A stretch of DNA of 64,000 nt, taken from Sarcophilus harrisii. Taxonomy: Eukaryota; Chordata; Mammalia; Dasyuromorphia; Dasyuridae. Location of the stretch: the NCBI RefSeq assembly GCF_902635505.1, contig NC_045429.1:427951669-428015668 (forward strand), in the 5' to 3' direction. Under the pieces are notes generated by a model, which did not search any database, was not told the DNA's origin, and saw only the letters and a list, made by a program, of their open reading frames with translations. How positions within the stretch are numbered: position 1 is the first letter of the stretch; each line of letters opens with the position of its first letter. A program made the translations under genes and the position numbers. This document shows, in pieces, positions 48,681-58,729 of this stretch.

Positions 48681-49071
48681 CAAAAATAATGGCAGAATAC
48701 AGTTTCAAGATGAGGGGAGAGGGCTGGCTCCCAAACATAAACATATGGTATCAAACTTAAGATTCTAGTTCATGAAAGTTTTTTTTTAGCAATTCTGACC
48801 TCTGCAGCTCCCTTTCTGCCAGATATCAGGTCCTTTCTTATGCTATGAGGAGACCCAGAATTTTCCCATGAGCATATAACAAAACAAAAGCACAACCTAT
48901 GTTTTTCATAAGTTTCCATGATTCTGACTCAGTTGGACCCTTTTTTCATTTTTTTCCTGGCTTTTCTATCCTTCATTCCTTTCTACATCTTTCTCCCCTG
49001 ATTTATGTTCTCACTTTTTCTCTAATATCTCGTTCAAAGCTCTCCCCCTCTCTTTTCATGGGAATACTCAC

Positions 49072-49120
49072 CGGGGTCACAGACAACACAGATACAAATA
49101 TCTCTGAAGAATCAGAACGA
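49072..49120 (-). other. LCE: LCE-B non-coding exon 1 with splice donor
   Basis: On the minus strand the exon ends CCCCG with donor GTGAGT (49066-49071). The first-exon body TTCTTCAGAGATATTTG aligns with copies A and C. The 5' end is estimated from the TATA position. The intron is 48428-49071, ending in the acceptor ATCTTCTAG; exon 2 starts at 48427. Confidence 0.82.
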
Positions 49121-49145
49121 ATGACAAGCTAGTAGCAAGAACATC

Positions 49146-49252
49146 TTTTATAGGGTATCCCAGACTGAACTCTTGGCACGAACCCAACTCTCTAAGAGGA
49201 AGAGTATCTTTCCCAACCCATAGAATGTGTCAGATAATTCCTGACATTCCCC
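49146..49252 (-). promoter_or_regulatory. LCE: LCE-B proximal promoter
   Basis: TATAAAA lies at 49146-49152 (minus). The shared LCE promoter blocks (GGGGAATGTCAGGAATT, CTGACACATT, TTGGGAAAGATACTCTT) fill the next 100 bp. A consensus AP-1 site lies just beyond, at 49272-49278. Confidence 0.82.
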
Positions 49253-49271
49253 AAAGTCACTGCTATGGACA

Positions 49272-49278
49272 TGAGTCA
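49272..49278 (-). promoter_or_regulatory. AP-1-like site TGACTCA upstream of LCE-B
   Basis: TGACTCA on the minus strand lies exactly 19 bp upstream of the conserved GGGGAATG block. The same motif at the same spacing occurs in copy C. AP-1 is an established regulator of epidermal differentiation genes; use of this site is inferred. Confidence 0.6.
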
Positions 49279-49450
49279 ATAAAGAGATTACTGAGCTATA
49301 AGGGAAGGGGAAGGGAACAAGCATCTTTTAAATATCTACTATGTTTTGAGTACTATGCTAAACAAATAATATATATTATTATGTATTATATATTATACTA
49401 AACTAAATAGTATATCACTTGATCTCATTTTTAAGGGATTTTAAACATTA

Positions 49451-49735
49451 CCTGGGAGGCAACTAGGTAGCAAAGTAAATAGAGTACCGAGCCTGGGGGG
49501 GGTCAAAAAAACAAATTTAAATCTGGTCTCAGATCCTATTAATTGTGTGATTTTGGGCAAATACACTTAATCTCTATTTGCCTTGATTTCCTCATCTATA
49601 AAATGGAAATAATAAAAGCACCTGCCTCCCCGTGTTGTTGTGAGAATAAAATGAGATAAAGTGCTTTGCTAATCTTAAAGCACTACGTAAATACCAGTCA
49701 TTATGATGATGATGATGACTATTATTATTTTAGAC
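49451..49735 (+). repeat. THER1/MIR-type SINE
   Basis: AGGCAACTAGGTAGC, TCATCTATAAAATGG, GTGTTGTTGTGAGAATAAAATG. A reverse MIR follows at 49735-49860. Confidence 0.85.
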
Positions 49736-49859
49736 CCTTCATTTTATAGAAGCAAATACTGAGGCTCAAAAAGATTTAGTAATTTGTCCTAGTTCACACA
49801 GGTAATAAAGGGAAGAACTTGGATATAAACCCAAGTTTCCCAACACAATATCATTTATT

Positions 49860-51380
49860 GTTTTTATTACACCAGTCCATGGGAACATTAAGATTTCTCC
49901 TCTGGAAATCTGAGGTCTAGAGCACCCTTTCAGAAAGCCATGTAATATCTAGGGATATTGAGATCTAGAATTCTAAGCCTCCCCCACTCACTTATGGGAG
50001 ATGTCCATGATGTCCATCCACTGAGCTAAGACTCAAGAGCTCTAATCACTGAAGTTGTAACCATTTCTAAGAATCTTTTGGTGGTCCCTACTCCTTCCTC
50101 TAGAAAGGGCTGAATTGTTTTCTCAGCTGCTTCAGTCTGATCTCATCTTTGATTTGTGGCTTCTCCCAGACTTATTTCTATAAATCATCCACATCTAAAG
50201 TGTACCTATCCTTGCTTAATTCTTCAAAACAGGCTTTCTCACAATCTACATTCCACTGTCATGGCTCCTAAATCACTGAACGGTTACTGCTGAACAAAGA
50301 CTTCTTCCCTCCTTCTCAATTTTTGGGTCTTGTAGGTCAGAAGAAACAGACTATTTATTGATTCTTTTACTAACTATCTAACAAATATTTATTGACCATG
50401 TCATAGGTGTAAGCCTCTGTGCTCAGGGAATAATAATAAAAAAGAATTAAAAACTCTCCTCAAGGAGTTTGTTAATTTGTGAGGGGGAAACAAATATACA
50501 ATGAGATGTAAAAAATGCTATAATGGAGATGCAGACAATATGATGTAGTAGGTTAGAGCAAGGAGAGATCCTTTCTGGCTGCAGTAACTAGGGGCATTTC
50601 GTGAATGAGAGACTATTCTGTGGTGGTAGGAGTGATGATTTTCCATTCTTGAAGAAGACCAAAATGACATCACCATATTGGGGTCAAAGCACATTTGAGA
50701 GAGATTTTTGAGGGATAGGAAATATTTTACTTTTCTCTTAAAGTGATTCAGTCCTTTGTTGCCCTCATCAGTATGTGTTCTACATTGTCTACACAATCTC
50801 CCTGATAACTGTAGCCCTCTCACAGTAGCCCTCTGAGTTTTTCTCGGTGCACTGAATCATCATAGGAGTCTTGATATTTAAGAAAAACACTTGAGGTCAT
50901 ATCATAAAGACTCAGGAAACCACCTGAACCATCCTCTTGCCTCCAACCTCTAACCTCCAACCTCCAACCTCCAACCACAGAATATACAAACCTGACCTAA
51001 CCACTGAACTCCCTTCCTATTCTAGTCTATCATTTTGGGTGGAGGGGAGAAATTCTTAAAATTTTCCTAGGGTTCCAAGCCCTAGACTTTGGATTGAGAT
51101 TTAAAGCAGTAAATGATTAGTGGGGTGGAGTGACTAGCAGGACTGGATCCTTTCCTACTATCATCAGTGTCATTGCTATCATATTTATCATGGAAAGGTA
51201 CTTAGAATAACCGGGCTTTCAGTTAGAGCTTTAAATTTTATGGAACTTAGTCCATTGATCACCATTATTTTCACTGTCATCATTAAAACTACTATGATTA
51301 TCATGATTGCCAAAATTGATAGGAATTTGCTTAGCTCTGTGACAAAAGAATTACAGGTATATCTCACTTTGCATAATAAG
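49860..51380. other. LCE-B 5' flank and intergenic
   Basis: 50030-50100 resembles 31130-31210 upstream of LCE-A (GCTCTAATCACTGAAGTTGT vs GCTTTAGTCACTGAAATTG). An ancient repeat lies at about 50370-50600 and a family-X fragment at about 50640-50680. A CCTCCAAC/CTAACCT tandem lies at about 50940-50980. Confidence 0.45.
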
Positions 51381-51384
51381 ATCA

Positions 51385-51560
51385 AAAGATAGATGTTCGG
51401 ATATCATCTAATCTAATCCCCTCATTTTACAAGTGAGGAAGTGGAAACTTGGGGAGCTTAAGGAATTTTTTCAAGGTCACACAGATTGAATAAAGCAAAG
51501 TCATAATTTTAGCCCCATATCCTCTGACATCAAACTCAAAGCTTTTCCCATTGTTCTCTG
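51385..51560 (-). repeat. MIR-like SINE
   Basis: Reverse: CCTCATTTTACAAGTGAGG, CAAGGTCACACAGATTG. Confidence 0.65.
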
Positions 51561-51659
51561 CAACATTTATTATAAATTATAATGTTTTTAAATGGATGCT
51601 ATTTTGACTGCTCAAAGAAAATTATTTAGGATATGAACTAATCATCATTTTATACAGGT

Positions 51660-52210
51660 ACATCTTTCTATGTGTCTCTGTCTCTCTGTCTCTCTCCCTT
51701 ATCTCTCTCTCTGCCTTTGTCTCTCTCTATGTGTGTCTCTCCCTTCATTCTCTGTCTCTGTCTCTGACTGTCTCTGTCTCGGTGTGTGTTTGTCTCTCTG
51801 TCTCTTGCTATCTCTCTGTTTCTTTATCTGTCTCTTTTTTGTCTCTGTTTCTGTATGTGTGTCTCTATCTCTGTCTTTGTCTCTCTTTCTGTTTCCCCTT
51901 CACTCTGTATCTCTGTTTCTCTGTGTCTCTTTCTGCCTCTGCATTCACTCTCTCTGACTCTGTGTCTGTCTCTCTCTGTGTCTGTCTCTCTCTGTGTCTT
52001 CCTATCTCTCTGTTTCTGTCTCTGTTTCTCTTTCTGTCTCTGTGTGTCTCTCTTTGTCTCTCTCTCTCTGCCTGTCTCTGTCTCTGTCTGTCTCTCTCTC
52101 TGTGTGTGTCTCTGTGTTTCTCTTTGTCTTTGTCTCTCTGTCTCTGTCTTTGTCTCTCTCTGGTTGTGTCTGCCTCTGTGTCTATCTGTCTGTGTGTCTT
52201 TATGTTCTTT
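51660..52210 (+). repeat. CTCTGT-rich polypyrimidine tract
   Basis: About 550 bp of imperfect TCTCTG/TCTGTC units with very few A. Long apparent frames here are artefacts of composition. Confidence 0.95.
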
Positions 52211-52592
52211 TGAGGGTATGTGTATCTGGTTTCCTAAAAATGTACTCTCTTCCCCATTTCAATTGGAGTGACACCTCTGTCTGGTGAAAGATTAAAAGCT
52301 CAATGGGTATTTATATAGGTAGTAACAAAGTAGATGGAGCTCCAGGCCTAGAGTAAGGAAGGTGTCTCTTTGTGAGTTCAAATCTGGGAGGGGAAGTTAT
52401 TCAGGGTTTCAGGTCAAAAGAGAAACAAGAATCAATCTTGGCCCAAAGAAAGACCAAGTAGGACTTGTCTGGGACCTTTTGTTGGCCAATCAATGAGAGC
52501 CAGAGTGATTTGGATTTAAGGTATGGTCTTTAAGAAAGAAACCTAATCAAGCCATGAATCCCAAGATATCTTGTGAGGATTCCATCCAATAA

Positions 52593-52806
52593 ACTTTGGA
52601 TGGAAAATACCATCTGCATCCAGAGAGAGAACTATGGAGATTGAATGTGGATCAGTGTATACTATTTTCACCCTTTTTTCTTTTTTTGTTTTCTTATGGT
52701 TTTTCTGTTTTGTCCTGATGATTTTTCTCCGAACATGGTTCATATGAAAATATGTAAAAAATGAATACACAGGAATAACTAAAAAAAAATAAAAATTTAC
52801 ATTTAA
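52593..52806 (+). mobile_element. 5'-truncated L1 3' end
   Basis: ACCATCTGCATCCAGAGAG followed by 3' UTR and A-rich tail (AAAAAAAATAAAAATTTAC). Confidence 0.8.
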
Positions 52807-52819
52807 TTGGGCAGAGAAG

Positions 52820-52990
52820 TCATAAGAAGAGAAAGAAAGAAGAAAAGGAAATTGAGAGATAAATAATAAGGAAAGGAGAAAGAAAAAAGAAAGAAAGAAG
52901 GAAAAAAGGAAGGAAGGAAGGAAGGAAAAGGGAGGGAGGGAGAGAGGGAGAAGGGGGGAGAGGGAAAGAGGAAAGGAAGAAAGAAGAAAA
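52820..52990 (+). repeat. GAAA/GGAA purine tract
   Basis: Imperfect GA-rich tract with (GGAA)n at about 52908-52930. Confidence 0.9.
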
Positions 52991-52993
52991 GTA

Positions 52994-53060
52994 TACTCCA
53001 GTATTTTTGCTAAAGAACCCAAATAGGGTTATGAAGAGTCAAATGATGGAAAAACTATTC
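52994..53060 (+). repeat. MAR1 3' fragment
   Basis: ACTCCAGTATTTTTGC, AACCCAAATAGGGTTATG. Confidence 0.65.
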
Positions 53061-53074
53061 AAAAGCAACAAGAA

Positions 53075-53076
<2 letters not shown>

Positions 53077-53118
<42 letters not shown>
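53077..53118. repeat. (TA)n microsatellite
   Basis: About 20 TA units. Confidence 0.95.
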
Positions 53119-53121
<3 letters not shown>

Positions 53122-53584
53122 TGCAATCAAATCTTTTGTTTTCCTCAGAAAAATTATATAATTAAAAAAACAGATTAATAAAAGGATTGGAGCTGGACTG
53201 ACCCATCATACATGGGGTGGGGGCTGGGGAAGTGAGACATGTTGGTGTGTTTCTGGACTGATATAATCTATTACATCATAGATTTCTGGTTTTTCCCCCC
53301 TCCCTTTGAGGAAGTGCAATTATAGAGAGGAGAGAATGGCTGCCCTGGATCTGATTATGTTTGGGTACTTAGGAATGTATACAGGTCCGTGGGTGTGAAA
53401 GAGAGAGGACATAGATCTAATAGGAAGAAATGGACTTGGGAGTGTAGGTGAACAAGTGATTGACCTGGAATATGACTATGCTGGGAGAGGAGGAAGACAT
53501 ATGTCTATCCCAAGATGTTCTGTGGTATCCTAGAATGGTCACAGCTGTGTCAGAGCTGTGTCATAATTTAGCAATTGTTAGGGA

Positions 53585-53790
53585 AGCCTTGTCTATAGAA
53601 TGAAAGACAACATGATATGGTGCAAGAAACATGGAATTTGGAGGCAGAGGACCTGGTCTCATCACTTTGTGCTGTCACTTATGACTTGGATACCAGGCAA
53701 TTCATTTCATTTCTCAGGGCCTTGGTTTCCTAAAATATAAAAGAAATGTTTTAAATGAGATGGGAATTAGGTTAGTGCGGAACCTGTTGG
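53585..53790 (+). repeat. MIR-type SINE
   Basis: GGAGGCAGAGGACCTGG, CAGGGCCTTGGTTTCC. Confidence 0.7.
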
Positions 53791-53799
53791 ACCCTTGAT

Positions 53800-54690
53800 T
53801 TAACATCCTCCTCTCCATAGGGGACATTCTATAGATATGATCAGACATTGATGGGCATAATAAGAGACAACATGTTTAAGAGCAAGATTAAACCTTTTCT
53901 TATCCTTCAAGATCCCTCCATATAGCTCCTCATTCATGTTGATGCCTATGGTCATCTCAACTAAATGTAATTTCACCTTGCTCTAACTTCGTATAGCAGG
54001 ATCTGTGAAGCATTTCAAAAAAATTAATAACTTCGTTTCAATCAGTCAATAATCATTTATATTTCAATATGATTTATTTTATTTTTAATCCTGTATATTT
54101 TATTTTATGCATTTAAAGACATTATTCTTAACGGAGGTCTGTTGGCTTCTCTGTGGACCATGCATGGTCCCTACAAAAAGGTCTATAACAAACACAAAGT
54201 TAACAACCCTGGTCTTAACAATATGTAGTCTATACCTTCTGACAGAATGGAGAAGTCATGTATAGTAGAAAGTAAAAAATTAGGTTAGGAAGCAAGAAGG
54301 CCAGTTCTGAAGTCTAACCTCTGATATGGATTTGCTGTAATGATCTGAGCAAATTACTTAGCTACTCAGTGATAGGGCAACTTTCTAAGACTATTAATCT
54401 ATATAGAAACTGCTGACCTGCATTGATAAAAGGAGATTCATTATCTAGGGGAAGTGTTCAGCTCTAATATAATATAATATAAACTCCAATCCTGAATTTA
54501 GCACAGGGCTAGGAACACAACAGGTACCTAATAAATGTTCATTAAGTGATTAAACTTTTTCTTTAAAAAATATTTTGATAATTATTTCAATATGATTAGC
54601 TTCCTTTGTAAACTTGTGAATTTTACATATCTAAAAACATAAGAAATATACTATATCGATATACATCAATATATTAAATATATAAAAAAC
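53800..54690. other. Intergenic, decayed repeats
   Basis: Short MIR-like piece at 54250-54380 and L2 end at 54495-54550. No gene. Confidence 0.4.
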
Positions 54691-54759
54691 ATTCTTACCA
54701 AATACTACTTCAAAAAATTACTAAGGGGCCCATGGAGTGCACCAAATTACCAAAGGGGT

Positions 54760-55000
54760 TCCTGATGAGAAGATTAAAATTCTTGCTTCAAAGAGTTCCA
54801 AATGCCAGTAAAATCACAGACCCAGATCCTTTATTTCTACATGGCATAGAATTTATTTGTGTACTTGTCTACCATTTACATACCTTTGAGAGTATGAGGA
54901 TGTTTCATTATTTTTTATATTTCCAGAAGCCCAGAGGCTTGGAATCTTGTACATAATACAGACTCGATAAGTTTCTGTTGAGTATTGAATGAGCAGATGG
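54760..55000 (+). mobile_element. L2 3' end
   Basis: ATTTCCAGAAGCCCAGAGGC, TAATACAGACTCGATAAG, GTATTGAATGAGCAG. Confidence 0.55.
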
Positions 55001-55159
55001 ATGAAAAAGTCAATTTACCCACAAACCCAAAGGAAAATATTTAACTTTATGGGGATTCTTCTGTGAGGAGGGGGCCAGTAATTTCAATTTTCTGAAAGCA
55101 CTATCTTTATATCTCCTTCTTGGAGGAAGAGATACTTCAGCTCTACCATGACATGGTAA

Positions 55160-55320
55160 AATGAAAAAAAGCATTGACTTGGGAAATGGGTAAATTGGGT
55201 TAAAATCCTATATATTTCATGGGAAAGCCACCTAACTTTCTTAAGCCTCAGTTTCTTCATTTGTATAATGCGGGATTGGAGTAAATGGTATTGAAGGTCT
55301 TTTTCAGCTCAGTGATCATG
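55160..55320 (+). repeat. MIR-like fragment upstream of LCE-C
   Basis: CTTAAGCCTCAGTTTCTTC, TCTTTTTCAGCTCAGTG. Confidence 0.6.
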
Positions 55321-55323
55321 CAG

Positions 55324-55330
55324 TGACTCA
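55324..55330 (+). promoter_or_regulatory. AP-1-like site TGACTCA upstream of LCE-C
   Basis: Consensus TGACTCA lies exactly 19 bp before the conserved promoter block, the same spacing as in copy B. The function is inferred. Confidence 0.6.
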
Positions 55331-55348
55331 CATATATGATTGAGAGGC

Positions 55349-55446
55349 TGGAGAACGTCAGGAATTAAGTGACACATGTCATGGGTTGGGAAAGACACTC
55401 TTTCTTCTAGAGAGCTGAAACTCAATGCCTGGGATGCCCTATAAAA
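55349..55446 (+). promoter_or_regulatory. LCE: LCE-C proximal promoter
   Basis: A TATAAAA box is at 55440-55446. The upstream blocks shared with the other copies are GTCAGGAATT, GTGACACATG, GGGTTGGGAAAGACACTCTT and TAGAGAGCTGA. Confidence 0.83.
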
Positions 55447-55469
55447 GGTGTCCCTGCCCCTGGCTCTTC

Positions 55470-55519
55470 ACTCATTCTGATTCTTCAGCAGAGAATTCCT
55501 GTCTGTGTCTGTGATCAAG
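55470..55519 (+). other. LCE: LCE-C non-coding exon 1 with splice donor
   Basis: The exon ends GTGATCAAG with donor GTGAGT at 55520. The core TTCTTCAGCAGAGAATTCC matches copy A. The 5' end is estimated at about 25-30 bp after the TATA box. The intron runs 55520-56913 to the acceptor TTGTTTTCCAG; exon 2 starts at 56914. Confidence 0.85.
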
Positions 55520-55794
55520 GTGAGTGTCTTCATGATCAAAGGAGGGTTGAAGTAGGGTACTAAAAGAAGAAGAAGGAGAGCACAAAGCATGGGTAGAGAT
55601 GGGGGAGGGGGAAGAATAGGAAAGGAGAAAATAATGCACTTAGCACAGTGCATGGCACATAGTAGGCATTTAATAACTGTTTATGGATTGATTGGAATTA
55701 TATGGATTGATTGAAAAAGGAGAGAGGGGTTGAGAAGAAATAGGGTGGAGCTGAATGAAAAGTACAATAGCTAGCAAAGAATAGAAACCTGTAC

Positions 55795-56065
55795 TTTGGA
55801 TTTAGCTTATTGGATAAAGTGCTAGAACTATAGTCAAAAAGAACTGAGCTTAAATTTTGCCCTACATATTTACTTGCTGTGTGACCCTGGAAAAGTCACT
55901 TAATCTCTGTCTGCCTCAATATTATCATCTGTAAAATGGGGATGATAATACTAGAATCTACAATCCAGGCTCGTTATGAGGCTAAAACAAGATTATATTT
56001 GTAAAGATCTTTGAAATCCTTATAATGCAATAAAAACGTAATTGTCATGAAGATTATTATTTTAG
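55795..56065 (+). repeat. THER1/MIR-type SINE in LCE-C intron
   Basis: GCTGTGTGACCCTGG, ATCTGTAAAATGGGGATG. Confidence 0.82.
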
Positions 56066-56249
56066 GTAATAGAAAATCATTCTTGGTCACCCTAAAAGAA
56101 AAGTTCGAGAGCCCAATGTTTAGAGGGGGAGGAAGACATCACAGTTCCTGGAAAGTCTGCAATGTTCTGTAATCCTTGATCAGAGCATTCTGGGGAGTTC
56201 ATCATCCCTTCTCAACTAGAACACACATGTGTATATATGCATGTAAAAA

Positions 56250-56267
56250 GAGATTATGCAGAATTTA
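56250..56267 (+). promoter_or_regulatory. Conserved intronic element, LCE-C
   Basis: GAGATTATGCAGAATTTA, same orientation relative to the gene as in copies A and B. Confidence 0.55.
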
Positions 56268-56519
56268 TCAGGATTATCAGGATCAGATTTGAATCTCTCA
56301 TTGCCTTAACATAAGGAACCCCTTATATGATGAAATTCCTTCTATCAATGCAAGATGGCACCTTCTCTGCAGCTGCTAGTCTTAGGAAATTAGCCAGAAC
56401 ACTAAGAGGCCATGACTTACTCAAGTTCACATAGTCTGTCTGTGTCACAGGCTTTAGATCTTCCCGGCTTGGAGTCTGGCTTTCTGGCCAGGACATACTG
56501 CTGCCCCTCAGATCATATC

Positions 56520-56711
56520 CAGGGGTCCTCAAACTATGGCCCGTAGGCCAGATGTGGCAGCTGAGGACGTTTAACCTCCTCACCCAAGGCTATGAAGTTT
56601 CTTTATTTAAAGGCCCACAAAACAAAGTTTTTGCTTTTACTATAGTCCGGCTCTCTAACAGTCTGAGGGACAGTGAACTGGCCCCCTATTTAAAAAGTTT
56701 GAGGACCCCTG
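56520..56711 (+). mobile_element. Short inverted-repeat DNA transposon (copy 2)
   Basis: 192 bp with perfect 16-bp terminal inverted repeats CAGGGGTCCTCAAACT / AGTTTGAGGACCCCTG. It lies in the LCE-C intron, while the homologous position in LCE-A (29732-29733) is empty. Non-autonomous. Confidence 0.88.
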
Positions 56712-56934
56712 AATAGACATTCACAAAATGTTCTTACTACCCATATTAGAACTATGCTCATTCCTCACTCCCCAGATTTTCACCAGACTATATTTGTCAA
56801 TGTGAATACCTACTAGATACTGTTTTATAGCTATGTGGATTGATTCAAAATGAAAAAATTAACAAGATTCTCTGGGTTTCAAGGATTTGAAAAGTTCCAT
56901 TATTGTTTTCCAGGCTTACTGAGCTCATACAGAG

Positions 56935-57234
56935 ATGTCCTGCCAGCAAAGCCAGCAGCAGTGCCAGCCCCCTCCCAAATGCCAGACCCCCAAGATCTCT
57001 CCTCCAACTCCATGCCCTCCTCCTGTCACTTCTGGCTGTGACTCTAGCTCTGGAGGATGTGGCAGCTCTGGCTCTGAGGGTGGCTGCCATCTCTTTTCCC
57101 ATCACAGGAGATCTCATGGACATAGGCACCAGAGCCCTGGATGCCTTGACAGTGGTTGTGGGCACAACCAGCAGTCTGGAGACTGTGGCGGAAGCTCTGG
57201 GGGCTGCAGTGGTGGCTCTGGGGGCTGTTGCTGA
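56935..57234 (+). CDS. LCE: Late cornified envelope protein, copy C (99 aa)
   Basis: It starts [16 protein letters not shown] and ends GGSGGCC. There is a Gln/Pro/Lys N-terminus, Gly/Ser/Cys 34-51, [10 protein letters not shown] at 56-65, then SPGC and Gly/Ser/Cys repeats. The 13 Cys are at 3, 10, 16, 27, 35, 42, 51, 70, 75, 84, 91, 98 and 99. It matches copy A almost base for base through the codons for the basic segment, then lacks one repeat unit. The start is the first ATG of exon 2, 21 nt after the acceptor. By family it is a late keratinocyte envelope protein cross-linked by transglutaminases. It is transcribed away from copies A and B; the B and C promoters are divergent and about 6.3 kb apart. 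Confidence 0.93.
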   Translation: MSCQQSQQQCQPPPKCQTPKISPPTPCPPPVTSGCDSSSGGCGSSGSEGGCHLFSHHRRSHGHRHQSPGCLDSGCGHNQQSGDCGGSSGGCSGGSGGCC

Positions 57235-57462
57235 CCTGGAACCCTTGAATAATATGAACGGAAATGAAGACAGGAAAACTACCTCCTCTTTTCCCACCCT
57301 TCCTCCCAATTAACTCCCTTTCCCCCTCTCCTCCCCCCTTAAGGCTCTAAGCTGCTGAGATGTCCTTTGGGAGCCAAGAGAGCCTATTATTTCATTTTGT
57401 CTCAAAATTCCCCCATTTCAGAATTGAACCCAACTTTATTTGCCTCATTTGTCTCATGCAAC

Positions 57463-57468
57463 AATAAA
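57463..57468 (+). other. LCE: LCE-C polyadenylation signal AATAAA
   Basis: AATAAA is in the context CATGCAACAATAAAATTC, 229 bases after the stop. The preceding GCAACAATAAA is shared with copies A and B. Confidence 0.85.
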
Positions 57469-57474
57469 ATTCTC

Positions 57475-58215
57475 TCATCACAGATCTCTCTGTTCTTTTT
57501 CTTTTATTATCAATGGCTCCCCTTTGACCAATGACAACTCTAGCATTGAGTTTCAAATTCAAAGGCACAACCACATGTTCAGGAGGAGAAGTTATTAAAA
57601 AGAAGTTTATATATAGTAGACCTAAGATGGTTATTGGACCCCAAGCTCAATATGGGATAGTAATACAATGAATTGACAAAAACAGCTAATTTGATTTGGG
57701 GCTTTCTGAGTAGGTGTTTCTACAGACTGAAAGGTGTTTCATTTTCCCCTTCCCTGATCAATCCACACCTGCTGTGTGATGTGCAATCCCAGATATCACT
57801 CTGAGAATAAAATATATTGAGACATGATTGGTTAAGAAAGAAAACTTAGAGGGTTTCTTAATGTCATCCTCAAATTTTTAAAAGGTTGTGAAATGTAATC
57901 TGTTAGAATTATGCTGATTGATCTTAGAGGGCAAAATCAGGAACGGGTAGAGGTTACAGATGGATAGTTTTAGTTTCAATATGTAGACAAATTTCCTAAC
58001 AATTAGAACCATTTAAAAATTAAATTGACTGTTAACAGAGGTTGTGATGGCATCTCAAAAACCACTTGGCACACGCCTGGAAAATAAACTCAGAAATATG
58101 GAAGCTCAGAACAGGTTGAGTCAGACCAGGATAGATAAGAACAAAATCAAATGTTTTTAAAATATTGGAGGAAAGAAGAACTGTTATTTGGGGTGTACTG
58201 GATAATGATAACTGA
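57475..58215. other. 3' flank of LCE-C, no gene recognised
   Basis: No repeat or coding family recognised. Confidence 0.4.
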
Positions 58216-58219
58216 TATC

Positions 58220-58430
58220 TGATATAATAACAACCATTTATGTAAGACTTTAAGAACACTGCATATATTATCTCATTTAATCCTCATGATAACTCTAGAG
58301 AAAGGTGCTATTGTTATCTTCATTTTATAGAGGGGGAAACTGAGGGTAAGAAAGATTTAAAAATTGACACATTCAAACAGTCAGCAAATGTCTGGAGCAG
58401 AATTTAAACCCAGGTTTTCTAAGCTCCACA
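58220..58430 (-). repeat. MIR-type SINE
   Basis: Reverse: TCATTTAATCCTCATGATAA, GGGGGAAACTGAGGGTAAG. Confidence 0.75.
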
Positions 58431-58602
58431 TATAGAATGAAGGCAGAATGGAATCATTCATTTATTTGGCTTCTGTTTTCTCTGAAAGAAATCTTTTCCT
58501 GACAATTTCTCTGGCATTCTTTGGACTGACAAAAACCCCAAAAATCTCTAATAGAAAATGTGATATCTATGATAAGCCAGGACATAGTTAAAGAGTTAAA
58601 AT

Positions 58603-58725
58603 AGGAGCAGCCAAGTCATCTAGTGGATAGAACCCTGAAGTCAGGAGGACCTGAGTTCAAATCTAACCTTAGACACTTACTGTGTGACCTTGGGCAAATA
58701 ATTTAACCCCATTACTTTCCAAAGG
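58603..58725 (+). repeat. WSINE1-like SINE
   Basis: GGAGCAGCCAAGTCATC, AGTCAGGAGGACCTGAG, TGTGACCTTGGGCAAATAA. Confidence 0.85.
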
Positions 58726-58729
58726 CAAT

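Larger units (their letters stand above)
55520..56913 (+). other. LCE: LCE-C intron
   Basis: The intron contains an L2 3'-end scrap (about 55625-55705), a THER1/MIR SINE (55795-56065), the conserved intronic element (56250-56267), a segment homologous to the copy A intron (about 56247-56870), and a 192-bp inverted-terminal-repeat DNA element (56520-56711) absent from the copy A intron. Confidence 0.8.

Noticed and set aside
51670-52287. Long Ser/Leu/Cys/Val frames of 95-161 codons
   Set aside because: Low-complexity CTCTGT repeat, open in all three frames.
52543-53022. 159-codon minus-strand frame
   Set aside because: It runs through an L1 tail and a GA-rich tract; the Ser/Leu/Phe-rich content is a composition artefact.
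56845-57309. Antisense 154-codon frame across LCE-C
   Set aside because: Arg/Ala-rich product of reading GC-rich repeats backwards. There is no separate promoter or splice support.
56903-57313. A 136-codon open frame overlapping the LCE-C CDS in another frame, with a similar 153-codon frame over LCE-A
   Set aside because: It has no in-frame ATG in the spliced exon before the LCE start (the listed Met lies in the intron). Its Ala/Leu-rich content is what Gly/Ser/Cys codon repeats give in the next frame. Conservation follows from the LCE frame.
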